From: Kitagawia praeruptora
Lineage: Eukaryota; Streptophyta; Magnoliopsida; Apiales; Apiaceae
Length of the DNA: 64,000 nt
Assembly: GCA_037693485.1 (NCBI GenBank)
Contig: CM075348.1
Location: 105,694,109-105,758,108, forward strand
Reading direction: 5' to 3'
Positions 37,201 to 48,478 of this stretch are shown piece after piece. The translations under genes and the position numbers were made by a program. Each line of letters begins with the position of its first letter. The stretch's first letter is position 1. The notes beneath the pieces are model-generated. The model searched no databases, was not told where the DNA came from, and saw only the letters and a list, made by a program, of their open reading frames with translations.

Positions 37201-39226
37201 TCGCAAAAATGAAGGCCTTACCTACGTTTTCTGGATGAGGCTTCTAAAGGAGAGTTGTAGATAATCTCACCAGCTTTCCAACCATATAAAGAACACAAAA
37301 TTCCATTGAGTAATGAAGGAGATATGGCCGTTTGAAAATCAACCCAGAAACTGTCAATCCTCCTGGACAGTTTGGTTTCTTCAACTTGGGGGAGGTATTT
37401 GACTAGGCTACACCCCTTTGATGACTATGAAATTTTGAGCGAATCTTGCCCATGGCGTGGAGAGGTTGTGGTTCAAATTTGGTGATTTTATCATGGATAG
37501 AAATGGAGATATGAATTTTTCTTTGCATTTTGTTTCTGCTGGACAGTTTGTGGAGGATGAGAGAAATGGAGTTTGATTTCTTGTTTCTTGATCTAATCTT
37601 GCCTTAATCTTGACACATCTTGAGAATTCTAGAACTTAGTAGATTAGTGGTGAAGGTTATGGAAAATCCTCATGTGAAGTTACTAATTTGCCCCTTAAAC
37701 ATAGTTAGTGGAAGGTGATGTCATTAGTGATGTCATTGAGGAGTATTTAGCAAGCTAGGGTTATTAACCTTAAGTAATTACTAATAACCTTTGTAAATAT
37801 TAATGTGGTAAATATCCTTATTATTTACTAACCTTGGTTACTTGGTTTCCATACTCGTCTAATTGTGGTTCGTTTCAAATATATCTCATTATCCAGTGGT
37901 TTTGAAATCGTTTATAAAATCCAAATTCCCTTAGCATTCTCTTAACTTAAAAATCCCTTGGTTTAACTTAAATTCACTAATTCCTCAATATATAATTCCT
38001 TTAATATTTCTATGTTCCTTAATATCCAATAAATAGAAGTTCGTTCGAGCTCAAAATCCTCAAAATCTAAATTCAGGAATTTCTGAAATCCATCGTCATT
38101 TCGAGTCACTTATTTTCATAGTATATCACTAATATGATTTTTGTTTGTTCATTTTCCATCTCCAATATAGAATACCTACACACCATTTCCCTAAATTCCT
38201 CAAGATCACTATTCATTTGGGCACTGTAGCCTTTCTAAAGTTAGGGTTATTACAGCAGTTAAAGGTTTACAGATAAACCCCAGAGAGCAAGAGGGTTTTA
38301 TTCACATAGTAAGTACTCAACCTCAAACCCCTACCCACTTTGCTACTTACGGTGATTCTAATTTGGGTTCTGAGTTTAATAAATCTAGAAGTGTTAATTG
38401 GGAGGGTATTCAGCAAGGGTCAACCTCCCAAAACCCTGAAATAAACCCCAGGTTAATGGATCTGTACTCCTTGCCTGAGTTTCAAAACATACTCAACAAC
38501 AAGATACCCAGCAACACTCATGTTCCGGTTTCGCAGTTTGAGAATATGGTGACACAACCCCAGTATTATCAATCCACCCTGAACCCAAATGCCCCTCCCA
38601 TACAACCCTTCTTTACACAGAGTACCACCATCACACCCCAGACAATAGGTCAGTTACCACCACACTATATTATACCCCCTCAAACGGTGCTTGGGAACAT
38701 CCAAAACCCTACCAACCCCAACAGACCAACACAGTTAGGGCCAAACTACAGGACACCCAAGATTGATTTTCCAAAATTTGGAGGAAATGACCCCAGGGGC
38801 TGGCTAAACAAATGTGAGAAATTCTTCCAACTCAATTCCACGAACGATTTGAGAGCTAGGGTCATATGTGCTGCTTTGTACATAGAGGGGGAGGCTGATA
38901 TTCGGTTCAGAATCGTGGAAAAGGAGAAACCCAACGTGCTCTGGCCAGAATTCACTATGTTAGTCTGCAAAAGATTCTCGAAAATGGGCTATGAGAATGT
39001 TGTAGGACAATTTAATAAGTTGACTCAGAAGGGAAAGGTCGATGAGTATATCAATCAATTTGATGAATTAAGGAATTATGTTATGGCTGAGGAAGGTTGC
39101 TTCAGAGAGTCACATTATGTAGACAATTTTATAAGCGGGCTTAAAGAGGAGATAGCTCAGTACCTATACAACCATAAGCCCCAAACCCTACAGCAAGCAA
39201 GAGATATGGCTAGGGGACAGGAATAG
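34262..39226 (+). pseudogene. gypsy gag, split by a solo LTR
   Basis: The N-terminal coiled-coil part (MADKQSLQRCEQTITT, Leu-rich heptads) runs from 34,262 to the insertion at 34,485. It resumes after 38,255 with a Pro/Asn-rich linker and the gag domain (WLNKCEKFFQLN, VDEYINQFDELRNYV, YVDNFISGLKEEI). A TAG at 39,224-39,226 ends it early. The ATG at 34,244 in the same frame is an alternative start. Gag forms the particle shell and binds element RNA. Confidence 0.85.
34486..38254 (+). mobile_element. solo LTR, 3.77 kb, gypsy type
   Basis: It begins TGTGACACCCCTAG and ends TTAGGGTTATTACA. GCAGT flanks both sides (34,481-34,485 and 38,255-38,259). I find no internal second LTR, primer-binding site or coding domain, so it looks like one LTR left by recombination. 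The TGTGACACCCC start is typical of long-LTR chromoviruses. Confidence 0.85.
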
Positions 39227-42200
39227 TTCCTTTCAGTTCTGGACAAAAGGTATAAAATCTCTGGGACTTCAAATAAGTTTAACAGTGCTTCGAGTTTCAA
39301 TAAGTATGGTACCACCCCAACTAAGAGCACCAGTGAGCCTAGTGCTAATAATTTCACAGCTGCTAAGTCAAGTACTGAAGGGTATAAGAAGTTATGATTT
39401 GCTGAAATGACAGAAAAAAGACAAAAGGGCTTGTGCTTTCATTGTGACCAAAAGTATGAACCGGGGCATGACTGCAAAAAGAAGAAACTCTACATGATTC
39501 TAGATGATGAAAGCACTATGGATGGGGGCCTTAAGGAAGAAATACCTATAATCTGGGAAACTGATGTTGATAAAGAATGCAGTGAAGAACCAAGTGAAGA
39601 AGCCAGGGTATCACTACATGCCATGGCAGGTACCAAAGGGGCTTGTACCATTAAAGTGCAAGGAGAATTGCAAGGCAGGATGGTGAGCATACTCATTGAC
39701 AGTGGTTCAACACACAATTTCATTTCACAAAACTTGGTGAAGCAGCTGAAATTGAAACCACAACCTTGCTCAACCTTTTCAATCACTGTGGCCAATGGGA
39801 AAAACTGGTCTGTGACTCCCTCCTTAAAGAAATAAAATGGAAGGTAGGGGACACTGAATTTGCAGATTCCATGCATATTATACCCCTTGGAGGCTATGAC
39901 ATGATATTGGGAGTACAATGGATGACTCAAGTCAGTCCAGTTACCTTCGATTACTCTACTGAAAGCATCAAGGTGAATTGGAAGGGAAAGAGAGTAATAA
40001 TGCAGCAAAGAGAGCAGAGTGCTACTGTACAATTGGATTTGAGCCAATCAAAACTCAAACCCCATAAAGAGGAGGCATATTTCTTGATCCAATTATCAGC
40101 AATAGAGGTAGTCAAGGATGTTCAAGGCATAATCCCTGAAAAGGTGAATGGAGTTATTAAGGAGTTTGAGGGTATATTTGCTCCCCCACAACATCTGCCA
40201 CCAAAGAGAACTCATGACCATCATATCCCTTCACAACCTGATAGTAAACCAGTGAACTCATTCCCTTACAGGTGCCCCCTAGCTCACAGAGAAGAAATAG
40301 AGAAACTGACCAGAGAAATGTTGGAGGCTGGTATCATTCGAGCAAGTACCTCTCCCTTTTCCTCTCCTGTATTGCTGGTTAGAAAGAAGGATCACACTTG
40401 GAGATTGGTCATTGACTATAGAGCACTGAATTCTATTACAATGAAGAACAAATTCCCTATTCCAGTCATAGAAGAATTACTTGCAGAGTTGAAGGGCAGT
40501 AAGGTGTATACTAAGTTGGACTTGAGGAGTGGATATCATCAGATAAGGCTTTTCAAAGATGACATCTACAAGACAGCATTCAGAACCCATCAAGGCCATT
40601 TTGAATTTCTGGTGATGCCCTTTGGCCTTACCAATGCACCTGCATCCTTCCAAGCATTGAAGAATGAGGTATTCTCTGAGTTCCTAAGGAAGTTTGTCTT
40701 GGTCTTCTTTGATGACATTTTAATTTATAGCTCTAGCATGGAGGAGCACTTGACTCACCTGAGGTTGGTATTTGAGAAATTGCAATCCAACAATTTATTT
40801 GTAAAGAAGAGTAAATGTGAGTTTGCTCAGGCACAAATAGAATATTTGGGACATGAGATTTCACAGAATGGGGTTGTTGTTGATAATAGTAAAATACAGG
40901 CTATGGTGAGTTGGCCTCAACCTAAGACAGTGAAGGCACTCAGGGGGTTCTTAGGTTTAAGTGGATACTATAGAAGGTTTGTGAAAAATTATGGGATCAT
41001 TAGTAGACCCTTAACTGCCTTGCTAAAGAAGGGTGGGTTTTGTTGGAACCCTGAAGCAGATTCTGCTTTCCAGAGGCTAAAGGAAGTATTATCTCAAACT
41101 CCTGTGCTAGCTATGCCAGATTTCAGCAAACCAATAATTATTGAAACTGATGCTTGTAAAAGTGGGATTGGAGCAGTTATGATGCAAGGAGGCAGGCCCA
41201 TTGCTTACCTTAGCAAAGCTTTGGGACAAAAGCATTTTGGTCTATCCACTTATGAGAAAGAATTGCTAGCCATCATCCTAGCTATCCAAAAGTGGAGGTC
41301 ATACCTGTTGGGGCATCACTTCATAGTGAAGACTGACCATGAGGCATTAAATACACTATGGAGCAAAAGGTCACCACCAGCTTACAACAGAAGTGGCTTT
41401 CTAAACTATTGGGATTTGATTACTCTGTACAGTACAAGAGAGGGAAAGAAAATACAGCTGCTGATGCCCTATCAAGGATCTATGAGGAAGGGGAATTATT
41501 TGCTATTCATTCTCTGAAACCTTTGTGGAAAGAGGAATTGCAGGCCAGTTTGGATAATGATGATGTTGCTCAGCAAATGATGGCCAAACTAGTAATAAAC
41601 CCTGCAAATGATGAAGGTTACTCTCTGCATGATGGAACATTGAAGAAATCTGGTAAGTTTTATGTAGGATCATCTACTACATTGAGGCAACAAATCTGTG
41701 ACACCCTGCATGGAAGTGCAGAAGGGGGACATTCAGGCATTGCTGCATCAATTAAGAGGGCAGAAAGGTTGTTCTATTGGCCTTCACTAAGAGGTGACAT
41801 TACTAAGACAGTTAAAGAGTGTGAAGTTTATCAAAGAAACAAGACTGAGAGAGTCTCTCCTGCTGGTTTACTACAGCCAATTGCCATCCCAGAAGCAGCT
41901 TGGGAAGTCATTTCTATGGATTTTGTTGAGGGTTTACCCAAATCTAAGGGTAAGGATGTGATATTGGTTGTGGTAGATAAGTTAACCAAATATTGCCATC
42001 TCATCCCACTGTGTCACCCCTACACTGCAAATACAGTGGCTCAGCTTATTGTTGACAATGTGGTTAAATTACATGGTGTTCCACTAGCTATTATATCAGA
42101 CAGAGATCCCATATTTGTTAGTAACTTCTGGAAGGAGTTGTTTGCTGCCTTGGGAACTAAATTGAAACTCAGCACTGCCTACCACCCTCAAACTGATGGA

Positions 42201-42947
42201 CAAACAGAGAGAGTTAACCAATGCATTGAGATGTTCTTAAGATGCTTTGCTGGACATAAACCCTCCACTTGGTCTTCTTGGCTAGCTCTAGCAGAGTGGT
42301 GGTACAACACTTCTCACCACACATCTCTAGGCATGTCACCATTTCAAGCTCTATACTCTACGGTTCCCCCATCTGTTAACTACCACTATACCAGATCACA
42401 GGATGGCCATGTTAATGAATTCATGAAGGACAGGTTTGATACTCAGCAACTCATCAAAGACAACCTAATAAAAGCTCAAGAAAGAATGTGCTGGTATGCC
42501 AACAAGAAGAGAACTGACAGGTCATTCCAGGTGGGAGAAGAAGTCTATCTAAAACTCCAACCATATAGACAACAATCATTATGTGAGAGAAAGAACCATA
42601 AACTCTCAGCTAAATACTATGGTCCTTACACAATTCTGGAGAAAATTGGGCAGGTGGCCTATAAATTAGCCCTTCCAGTGGAGGCAAAAATCCACAATGT
42701 GTTCCATGTTTCTCAGCTCAAGGGAAAAATAGGCAGCAAGAGGCTGGTCCAAACTGTTTTACCTACTAGTGATGACACTGGCATCATCAATCCACAACCA
42801 GTAGCAATTTTGGAGAGAATGTTAGTAAAAAGAGGCAACAAACCTGCAGCTATGGTGTTAATTCAGTGGGAAAATGGTACTAAAGAAGAGGCCACCTGGG
42901 AAGCTTGGGAGGAGCTCAGTAAGAAATTTCCAAACTTTCATCCTTGA
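39227..42947 (+). pseudogene. gypsy protease-RT-RNase H-integrase-chromodomain polyprotein
   Basis: After the gag stop comes a TGA near 39,397, then a knuckle-like CFHCDQKYEPGHDC (39,434-39,475) and protease IDSGSTHNF (about 39,695). Frame changes lie near 39,800 and 41,360. RT has TWRLVIDYRALN, TKLDLRSGYHQI and the catalytic FFDD (40,705-40,716). RNase H has IETDACKSGIGAV and TDHEAL. Integrase has an HHCC finger whose second Cys is Tyr (41,829-41,831), then MDFVEGLP, ISDRDPIF and TDGQTERVN. A chromodomain-like end (VLIQWENGTKEEATWE) closes at 42,947. The enzymes would copy and insert the element. Confidence 0.9.
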
Positions 42948-43296
42948 GGACAAGGATGCTTTGAAGAGAAGGGCATTGTCATGAATTGATCAGGCGAGTT
43001 TTGAAGTAAATTATTATTCCGAATACGAGGTCGTTTTGATAATAAAGTTGTAGCTTTGTCCTTATTATCATTACTGTTTTAAATTATGGCTTTATGGTAG
43101 TGAGTGTTAGTGGTAGTTATAAGGCAACTAATCACGGAGTGACATGTGGCGCTCTTGTGTTTGGGTAGTATTTGAGACCAATTGTAACTGAGAAACCATC
43201 ATCCATGATATAAAATTTGTCTTTTATTTCCTTTTCTTTGTCTTGTCCTTTTAGCTTATTTATCCAAAAATACAAAAATACCAAAAAGAAGTAACA

Positions 43297-44022
43297 GTAT
43301 ATATATCGAATTAAGTGACATGAAGTGTGAAATTGAAATATTATAGGTTGTAAATTATTGGTTATGGAGGAATAACGGAGAATTGGATGATGGGGGTGGT
43401 TTGTTTGTGGAAGCTGATTCACGGATGATCTTGATTCTTGATAAGAGACTTTCAGATGAGTCAAATAATCCGACTTTTCTGATGAAAGGCGTTGATCGGA
43501 GGCCTGCGGCGGTGTCGGGGTCGGAGTTGGAGGTCGGTGTCGGTGATACGTCGGAGGTCTGGGGTGGGGTGGGGTGGGGTGGGGGATTGATTGAAGAAGG
43601 TGGTGGTGGAGGTCGTTGGAGGAGGTGGGAGGTCGCCGGAGATGGGAGAAGATGAGATACTATATACATATGTGTATATATTTGAAGAAAAGATAAAAAG
43701 TAGAGTGGAGAAGAATACGGGAGAAGGCGATGATACATATGCGAATGCATATGAGAGAGAATGTTAATACGCTGTGAACCGTAAAATAGAAAAGAGATGG
43801 TAAATTATCGTATTTTTGCAAGAATATTGGAATGATGGTACTTTTGCAAACTAAACTTTAAAAAATGTAAAAATGGTAATTTCTCATTTTCATTTGCACA
43901 AGACCCTATTTATTAATATATAAGAAATACCTTAAATTTCATTCCTCAGACTTATGTTTTTACTATGGAATCACTGTATCGTTTTTTAAAAGTAAGGTTT
44001 GGTCACCATTTTACAAAAAATT
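43297..44022. other. spacer with a (GGGGT)n run
   Basis: No gene is seen. 43,380-43,660 is G-rich on the plus strand, with five consecutive GGGGT units at 43,561-43,586. The opposite strand reads as a proline-rich frame for compositional reasons only. Confidence 0.6.
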
Positions 44023-44034
44023 AAATACGACCAC

Positions 44035-44719
44035 AAGTGGCACATGAGAGTCGATTCCCAGTAAACCACCATTACCACCGCCTTTTTCTCCATCTTCATC
44101 TCTTTTCCCCCATTAAACCATCCTCCAGTCCTCCCCCAATCATCTAATCCCTCTTTATTTTGTGTTTGTTTAGTTTCTTTCAATAAAAATCGAACCAAAG
44201 CCAAACATCTTAGAATTTATTTCTCAGATTTATCTTGGTTTTGAGTCTGAATCCCCAAATAAAAAATACCTTTAGATTCAAATTCTCCTCCTTAACATCA
44301 TACCAAAATTTGGTGTCATTCCGAGGTATTTGAATTTTTGGTTTTTCGTCTCGCCTTTTGGCGTTTGTCTCTCCTTTTGGAGTGGTTTGGAGTGTTTTTA
44401 TGTATTTAATTAATTATGTATCTCTATGTTCGTGGTTGGATCTGCTGAGAATAACGCTGGGGTATCAACAGTTCTTATGTGATGTGGTCAATTGTGATAA
44501 CGCTGTTTTCAAGGATTTTGGCGCAATTTGGATCGCTTGGGATGTTTTCGAATTTGTTTTTAGCTTCAAGAACTTTTATGTTCATCTTGTTAAACGATCA
44601 GAAAACATTTTATTTGTTTTTCAGCCTGGTCGTATTGACAGTCGGGGGTTTGTTCCATTGTTATGTTGAGTTGTTTGATCGAGTAATATAATTCTATGCA
44701 TTTCGTCAAAAAAAAAAAA
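44035..44719 (+). mobile_element. 5'-truncated LINE with poly(A) and target duplication
   Basis: AAATACGACCAC occurs at 44,023-44,034 and at 44,720-44,731. The insert ends CATTTCGTC plus a run of A. The last frame (FKNFYVHLVKRSENILFVF) resembles the RNase H end of plant L1 ORF2. The first 300 bp do not look like the same reading frame and may be inverted or chimeric. The empty site reads smoothly across ACCACCAAAATG. Confidence 0.75.
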
Positions 44720-44731
44720 AAATACGACCAC

Positions 44732-45426
44732 CAAAATGAAATTAGGTAACAATTTTGACCACCAAAATGCAGCCAACTCTAATTATAATTGATCATACAA
44801 TAAATCAGGAATCAGCAAATGATCCGAGCCCACTATAGTAAATTTTGCTCCGGCAGTAAAATAAAGTAGTTGCCCAGCCATGCTCATTCCACCACAGATT
44901 TCATTGCAAGACTTGAGCTGCTGTGGATGCTCTTAAGATGCCAATCACATTTTTTCTGCGTTGCTACACTTCCGTTTAAAGAATATACGGCCTTCAGCCT
45001 CTCAAAGCAGCCGCTAAAGGTGTCATCCTGCACTCTCAAAGCAGGCCACAGAACGCCAAATCTTAGATAAACACCAGTTTCCATTACAAATACTATACTG
45101 AACCATCGTTGCAACAAATATAAATATAGTAAATGATTATTTTTTTTATTTTTTTGTCAGGAATATAGCAAATGATTTAGTTTTAAATAAAATACAAAAT
45201 AATGCTACAATACAATGAACTAAACTTTCAAGTCCCATACAAGCAAAACTACGAAGTAAATATAAATTAATTCACAGATAACGTATCTGGTATAGTACAT
45301 TCTGGTCCTACAATTTCTAAAAAAGGGCACTGGCACACAATAACTAATTTCCTCCAAAAATGTTGTTCTGCAGGCCCACCTTGCTTTTCAAATAAGAGAA
45401 AAGGTTACTGCATTTACGGTGCAAAA
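44732..45426. other. 3' flank of the helicase gene
   Basis: 45,180-45,426 is probably the helicase 3' UTR (minus strand). 44,870-45,118 is a more GC-rich block with an unrecognised 77-codon minus-strand frame; I do not call it a gene. 45,123-45,177 holds a tiny T-rich insertion listed separately. Confidence 0.45.
45139..45161 (-). mobile_element. 23-bp LINE-like stub with 16-bp target duplication
   Basis: AATATAGTAAATGATT (45,123-45,138) and AATATAGCAAATGATT (45,162-45,177) flank a T-rich insert ending TTTTTTTGTCAGG. On the minus strand that is CCTGAC plus an A-tail, close to the CGTC plus A-tail 3' end of the LINE at 44,035. Confidence 0.55.
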
Positions 45427-48400
45427 CTACCAATGCATCCTTCCCCCAATTGGGATAGCATTAGATCCAGATACCTGCCCTCGATTACCATAGCCTCCTC
45501 GCCCTCTGTTGCGGAAATTACCTCCACCACCTGGTATAAGACACAACAGGAAAGAATCATTCGACTGCTCGAATAAATCATATTTCAAACTGTATTTTAA
45601 ATATAATTACCTCCATGTCCAGAACCAGATGAGCGAGCTAACGATGACAAAGGAACAGGAACAACTTGCCCTGCTTCTTGCAGGATCTTAATTAGATCCC
45701 TAGCATGTTTTGCATTTGAATGTGTGAAAAATGTATAAGCTGTTCCCTTGGCTCCTGCTCGACCAGTTCGGCCAATTCTGTGGACATAATCCTCGAGACT
45801 TGATGGAAAATCATAATTGATTACACATTTTATGTCTTTCACATCTGCAAAATAACAAAGAGAAATATAGAAAGTTAAACTAACTTCATCTACATGTCAA
45901 AGAGAAGAGGACAATGCTAAGCAACCTTATCCCTGCAGTTCTAAGATCCAATTGATCACTATAAGATAACACATTCATCATATAAATGTGCCCACCTTAA
46001 CCTTGCAGGGATAAGGAGCAGCTCCACCACCAACTTCCATTATATCCAATCAATGAATTAAGCTTGTATAAGTCAACCGGGCTGTCATGAGAACAAGCAC
46101 CATAACTGTGGATGGTAGGACGAGCAGTATCCATTTCAAACTCTTTCTTACACTCACTATTAGGGGAAATGAGAAGTTATAATATACAGGGGATAGCTTT
46201 CTGTATAATATTTTCATTGTGTATCTATGAAAACAAGATTTTTGAAATGCAACTTAAAATGGTAAAATATATAATTATCTAAAATGACTGGGTGTGGCCA
46301 CATTAGGAAAACTGTGTACTATAGCAGCTTCTGCAGGCCCCATGCTTTCACTGGCCATGTAACTTTAGCTACATGCTAGGGAGCAAGAGATGCATCCAAA
46401 AGATAGTAAAGCGTCTTTCACTTTATTTTAATCACAAATAGACAAAATCGGTTCCAGGCCATGGTAACCTATGCTGTCCTAGGTCATACAAATACTTAGC
46501 ATAACCTAACTTAATGATAATAAGTTTTACGCCCCATTTGATTGCACGGAGTAGGCCCACCAGAAAGGTTATTATTTCATTCATTCCATTTCCTACTCAC
46601 GATATGATATCTCTAATGTCCAACTCTGTGGTTTATCTCAGACTAGTTGAGATGCACAACTGCACAAGTATCAAATTCTAAATATAATGGTGTACGAAAT
46701 CCCTTTCATTCTACCAGAAACCTCATCAGGTATTTCATGAAGGTAGGTGCAAAGATATTGCATAGGAAAATGCCAATGATTTAGGGAACCTGCTAGCCTT
46801 TTCTCACCCAAACCACAATTATATTCTCAATTAGACAGCATCCGGCAGACTCGCGTATTTTCAGCATCTATAACCAAGGATAAAGACTTTAGAACCCTAG
46901 CACATAATGATCCTACCAAGACCCCGTGCAGCAACATCAGTGGCAGTCATTATAAGACTCCTGCCACATTTAAACTCAGCCAGGACCCAATCCCTTTCAT
47001 CCTGGCTTTTATCACCATGGATGGATAAAGCTGGCCATCCATCCATTCTCAGAGACTTTGTGACGTGATCACAACCCTTTTTAGTCTCAACAAATATTAA
47101 TATCCGGCTTCCATCCATCACCTCTTTCAGCAGTTTGATCAACCTGCAGGAGTAATTCTGAATTGAGCACTGTTAAAAAGCCAAGGAAGGTAATTATGAC
47201 ATGTGAGTTATCGGTTACCATAATACCTGTTGTACTTCTCCACTTCTGTTACCACTTCAATAACTTGGTTTATTGATTGATTTGCTTTCAGGACAGGGGA
47301 ACCAATAATGACCTACAAGACCAATAACCAGAGGATCAGTTAACAACAGACATAAAATCAACAAATCAACACACGTACCCAATTTTAACAATCCCTTCTT
47401 ATTTAAGGCGTACAGTATTCAACCTTATATGGATTACGTAAAAACTGCCTCGCTAATGTCTCCACTTCTTTTGGCCAAGTAGCACTCCAATACAATGTTT
47501 GTCTATCAGGTCGTATCTGCAAATGAAAAATCACCTTCAAAACTAAACTACATTCCATGATTTTAAGACGAATCCAACACACACAATGTTAACTACAACA
47601 ATATTAATATTGATGGCTTACACAAAGAACATACTGAAATACCTAAACATCAGTACTGCAAACACATGAAACTACCGAGCAAAGGAATCATGTCTAAAAA
47701 TTAAATGACTATTTGGCAGTATGCAAAGAAACTTCATATTTTTAATTTCATGAACTTGACAAGGATATACTTTACAAAAGAGATAGCAGTATGTATCAAC
47801 ATAAGTCAAGCAGAATTCCGGATGCCAACATAGTAAAATTTAACCAGATTGTTGGTGTTATGATCTGGCTTAGTAGTAGTAATATTAAGAGAAGTATTAG
47901 TACTATAATATGTGGTGGGATTAGTATGTAAGGGAGACAGTAATATCAGTACCAGTATAAATATATTGGAGTCCGTAATTTTCATTATGTTTGAACTATT
48001 ATCAGAAAATGGAAAACTATTTCCACCAGTGCTCTCTCTCTAGTTTCGCTCTCTATAACTGAATTTCTTCCTTTACAAGTTACTTTCTCTGCTCCTTTCT
48101 ATCTCTTAACACCGTTAATCTCTGTTAGATTCTTCATTTCTAGCTTATATCTGTTAACTCTCACAAAAACACCAAAAACATTAACATTTCTGCATAATCA
48201 GTTCAGAGTTCCTGACAGTCATGCTTGTTGTCATGGTAGCAGAGTACTAGTGTAGTCAGTATAGTGTAGTAAGGGTAGTATGGTCAATTCCTGCATGAGT
48301 TATCTAGAGCCTATAAATAAGTGTCCTGTATTTCATTATGTGATATATGAAATGGAATCTGTTTCCACCACTTCTCTTTCTCTCTTTCTAACTATTTTCT

Positions 48401-48434
48401 CTAGGGTCTCTTACTCAATATCTCTCTAAACTCC

Positions 48435-48478
<44 letters not shown>

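Larger units (their letters stand above)
33900..43296 (+). mobile_element. gypsy chromovirus, complete, with nested solo LTR
   Basis: LTRs 33,900-34,219 and 42,977-43,296 (320 bp each, about six differences) begin TGTCATGAATTG and end GAAGTAACA. GTATA flanks both sides (33,895-33,899 and 43,297-43,301). A TGGTATCTGAGCC primer-binding site follows the first LTR. The order gag, protease, RT, RNase H, integrase, chromodomain defines Ty3/gypsy. Several stops and frameshifts, plus the 3.77-kb insertion in gag, make it inactive. Confidence 0.95.

Noticed and set aside
44884..45117. 77-codon minus-strand frame downstream of RH30
   Set aside because: No recognisable domain, and it could be an old MITE (GCTGTGGATGCTCTTA-type sequence).
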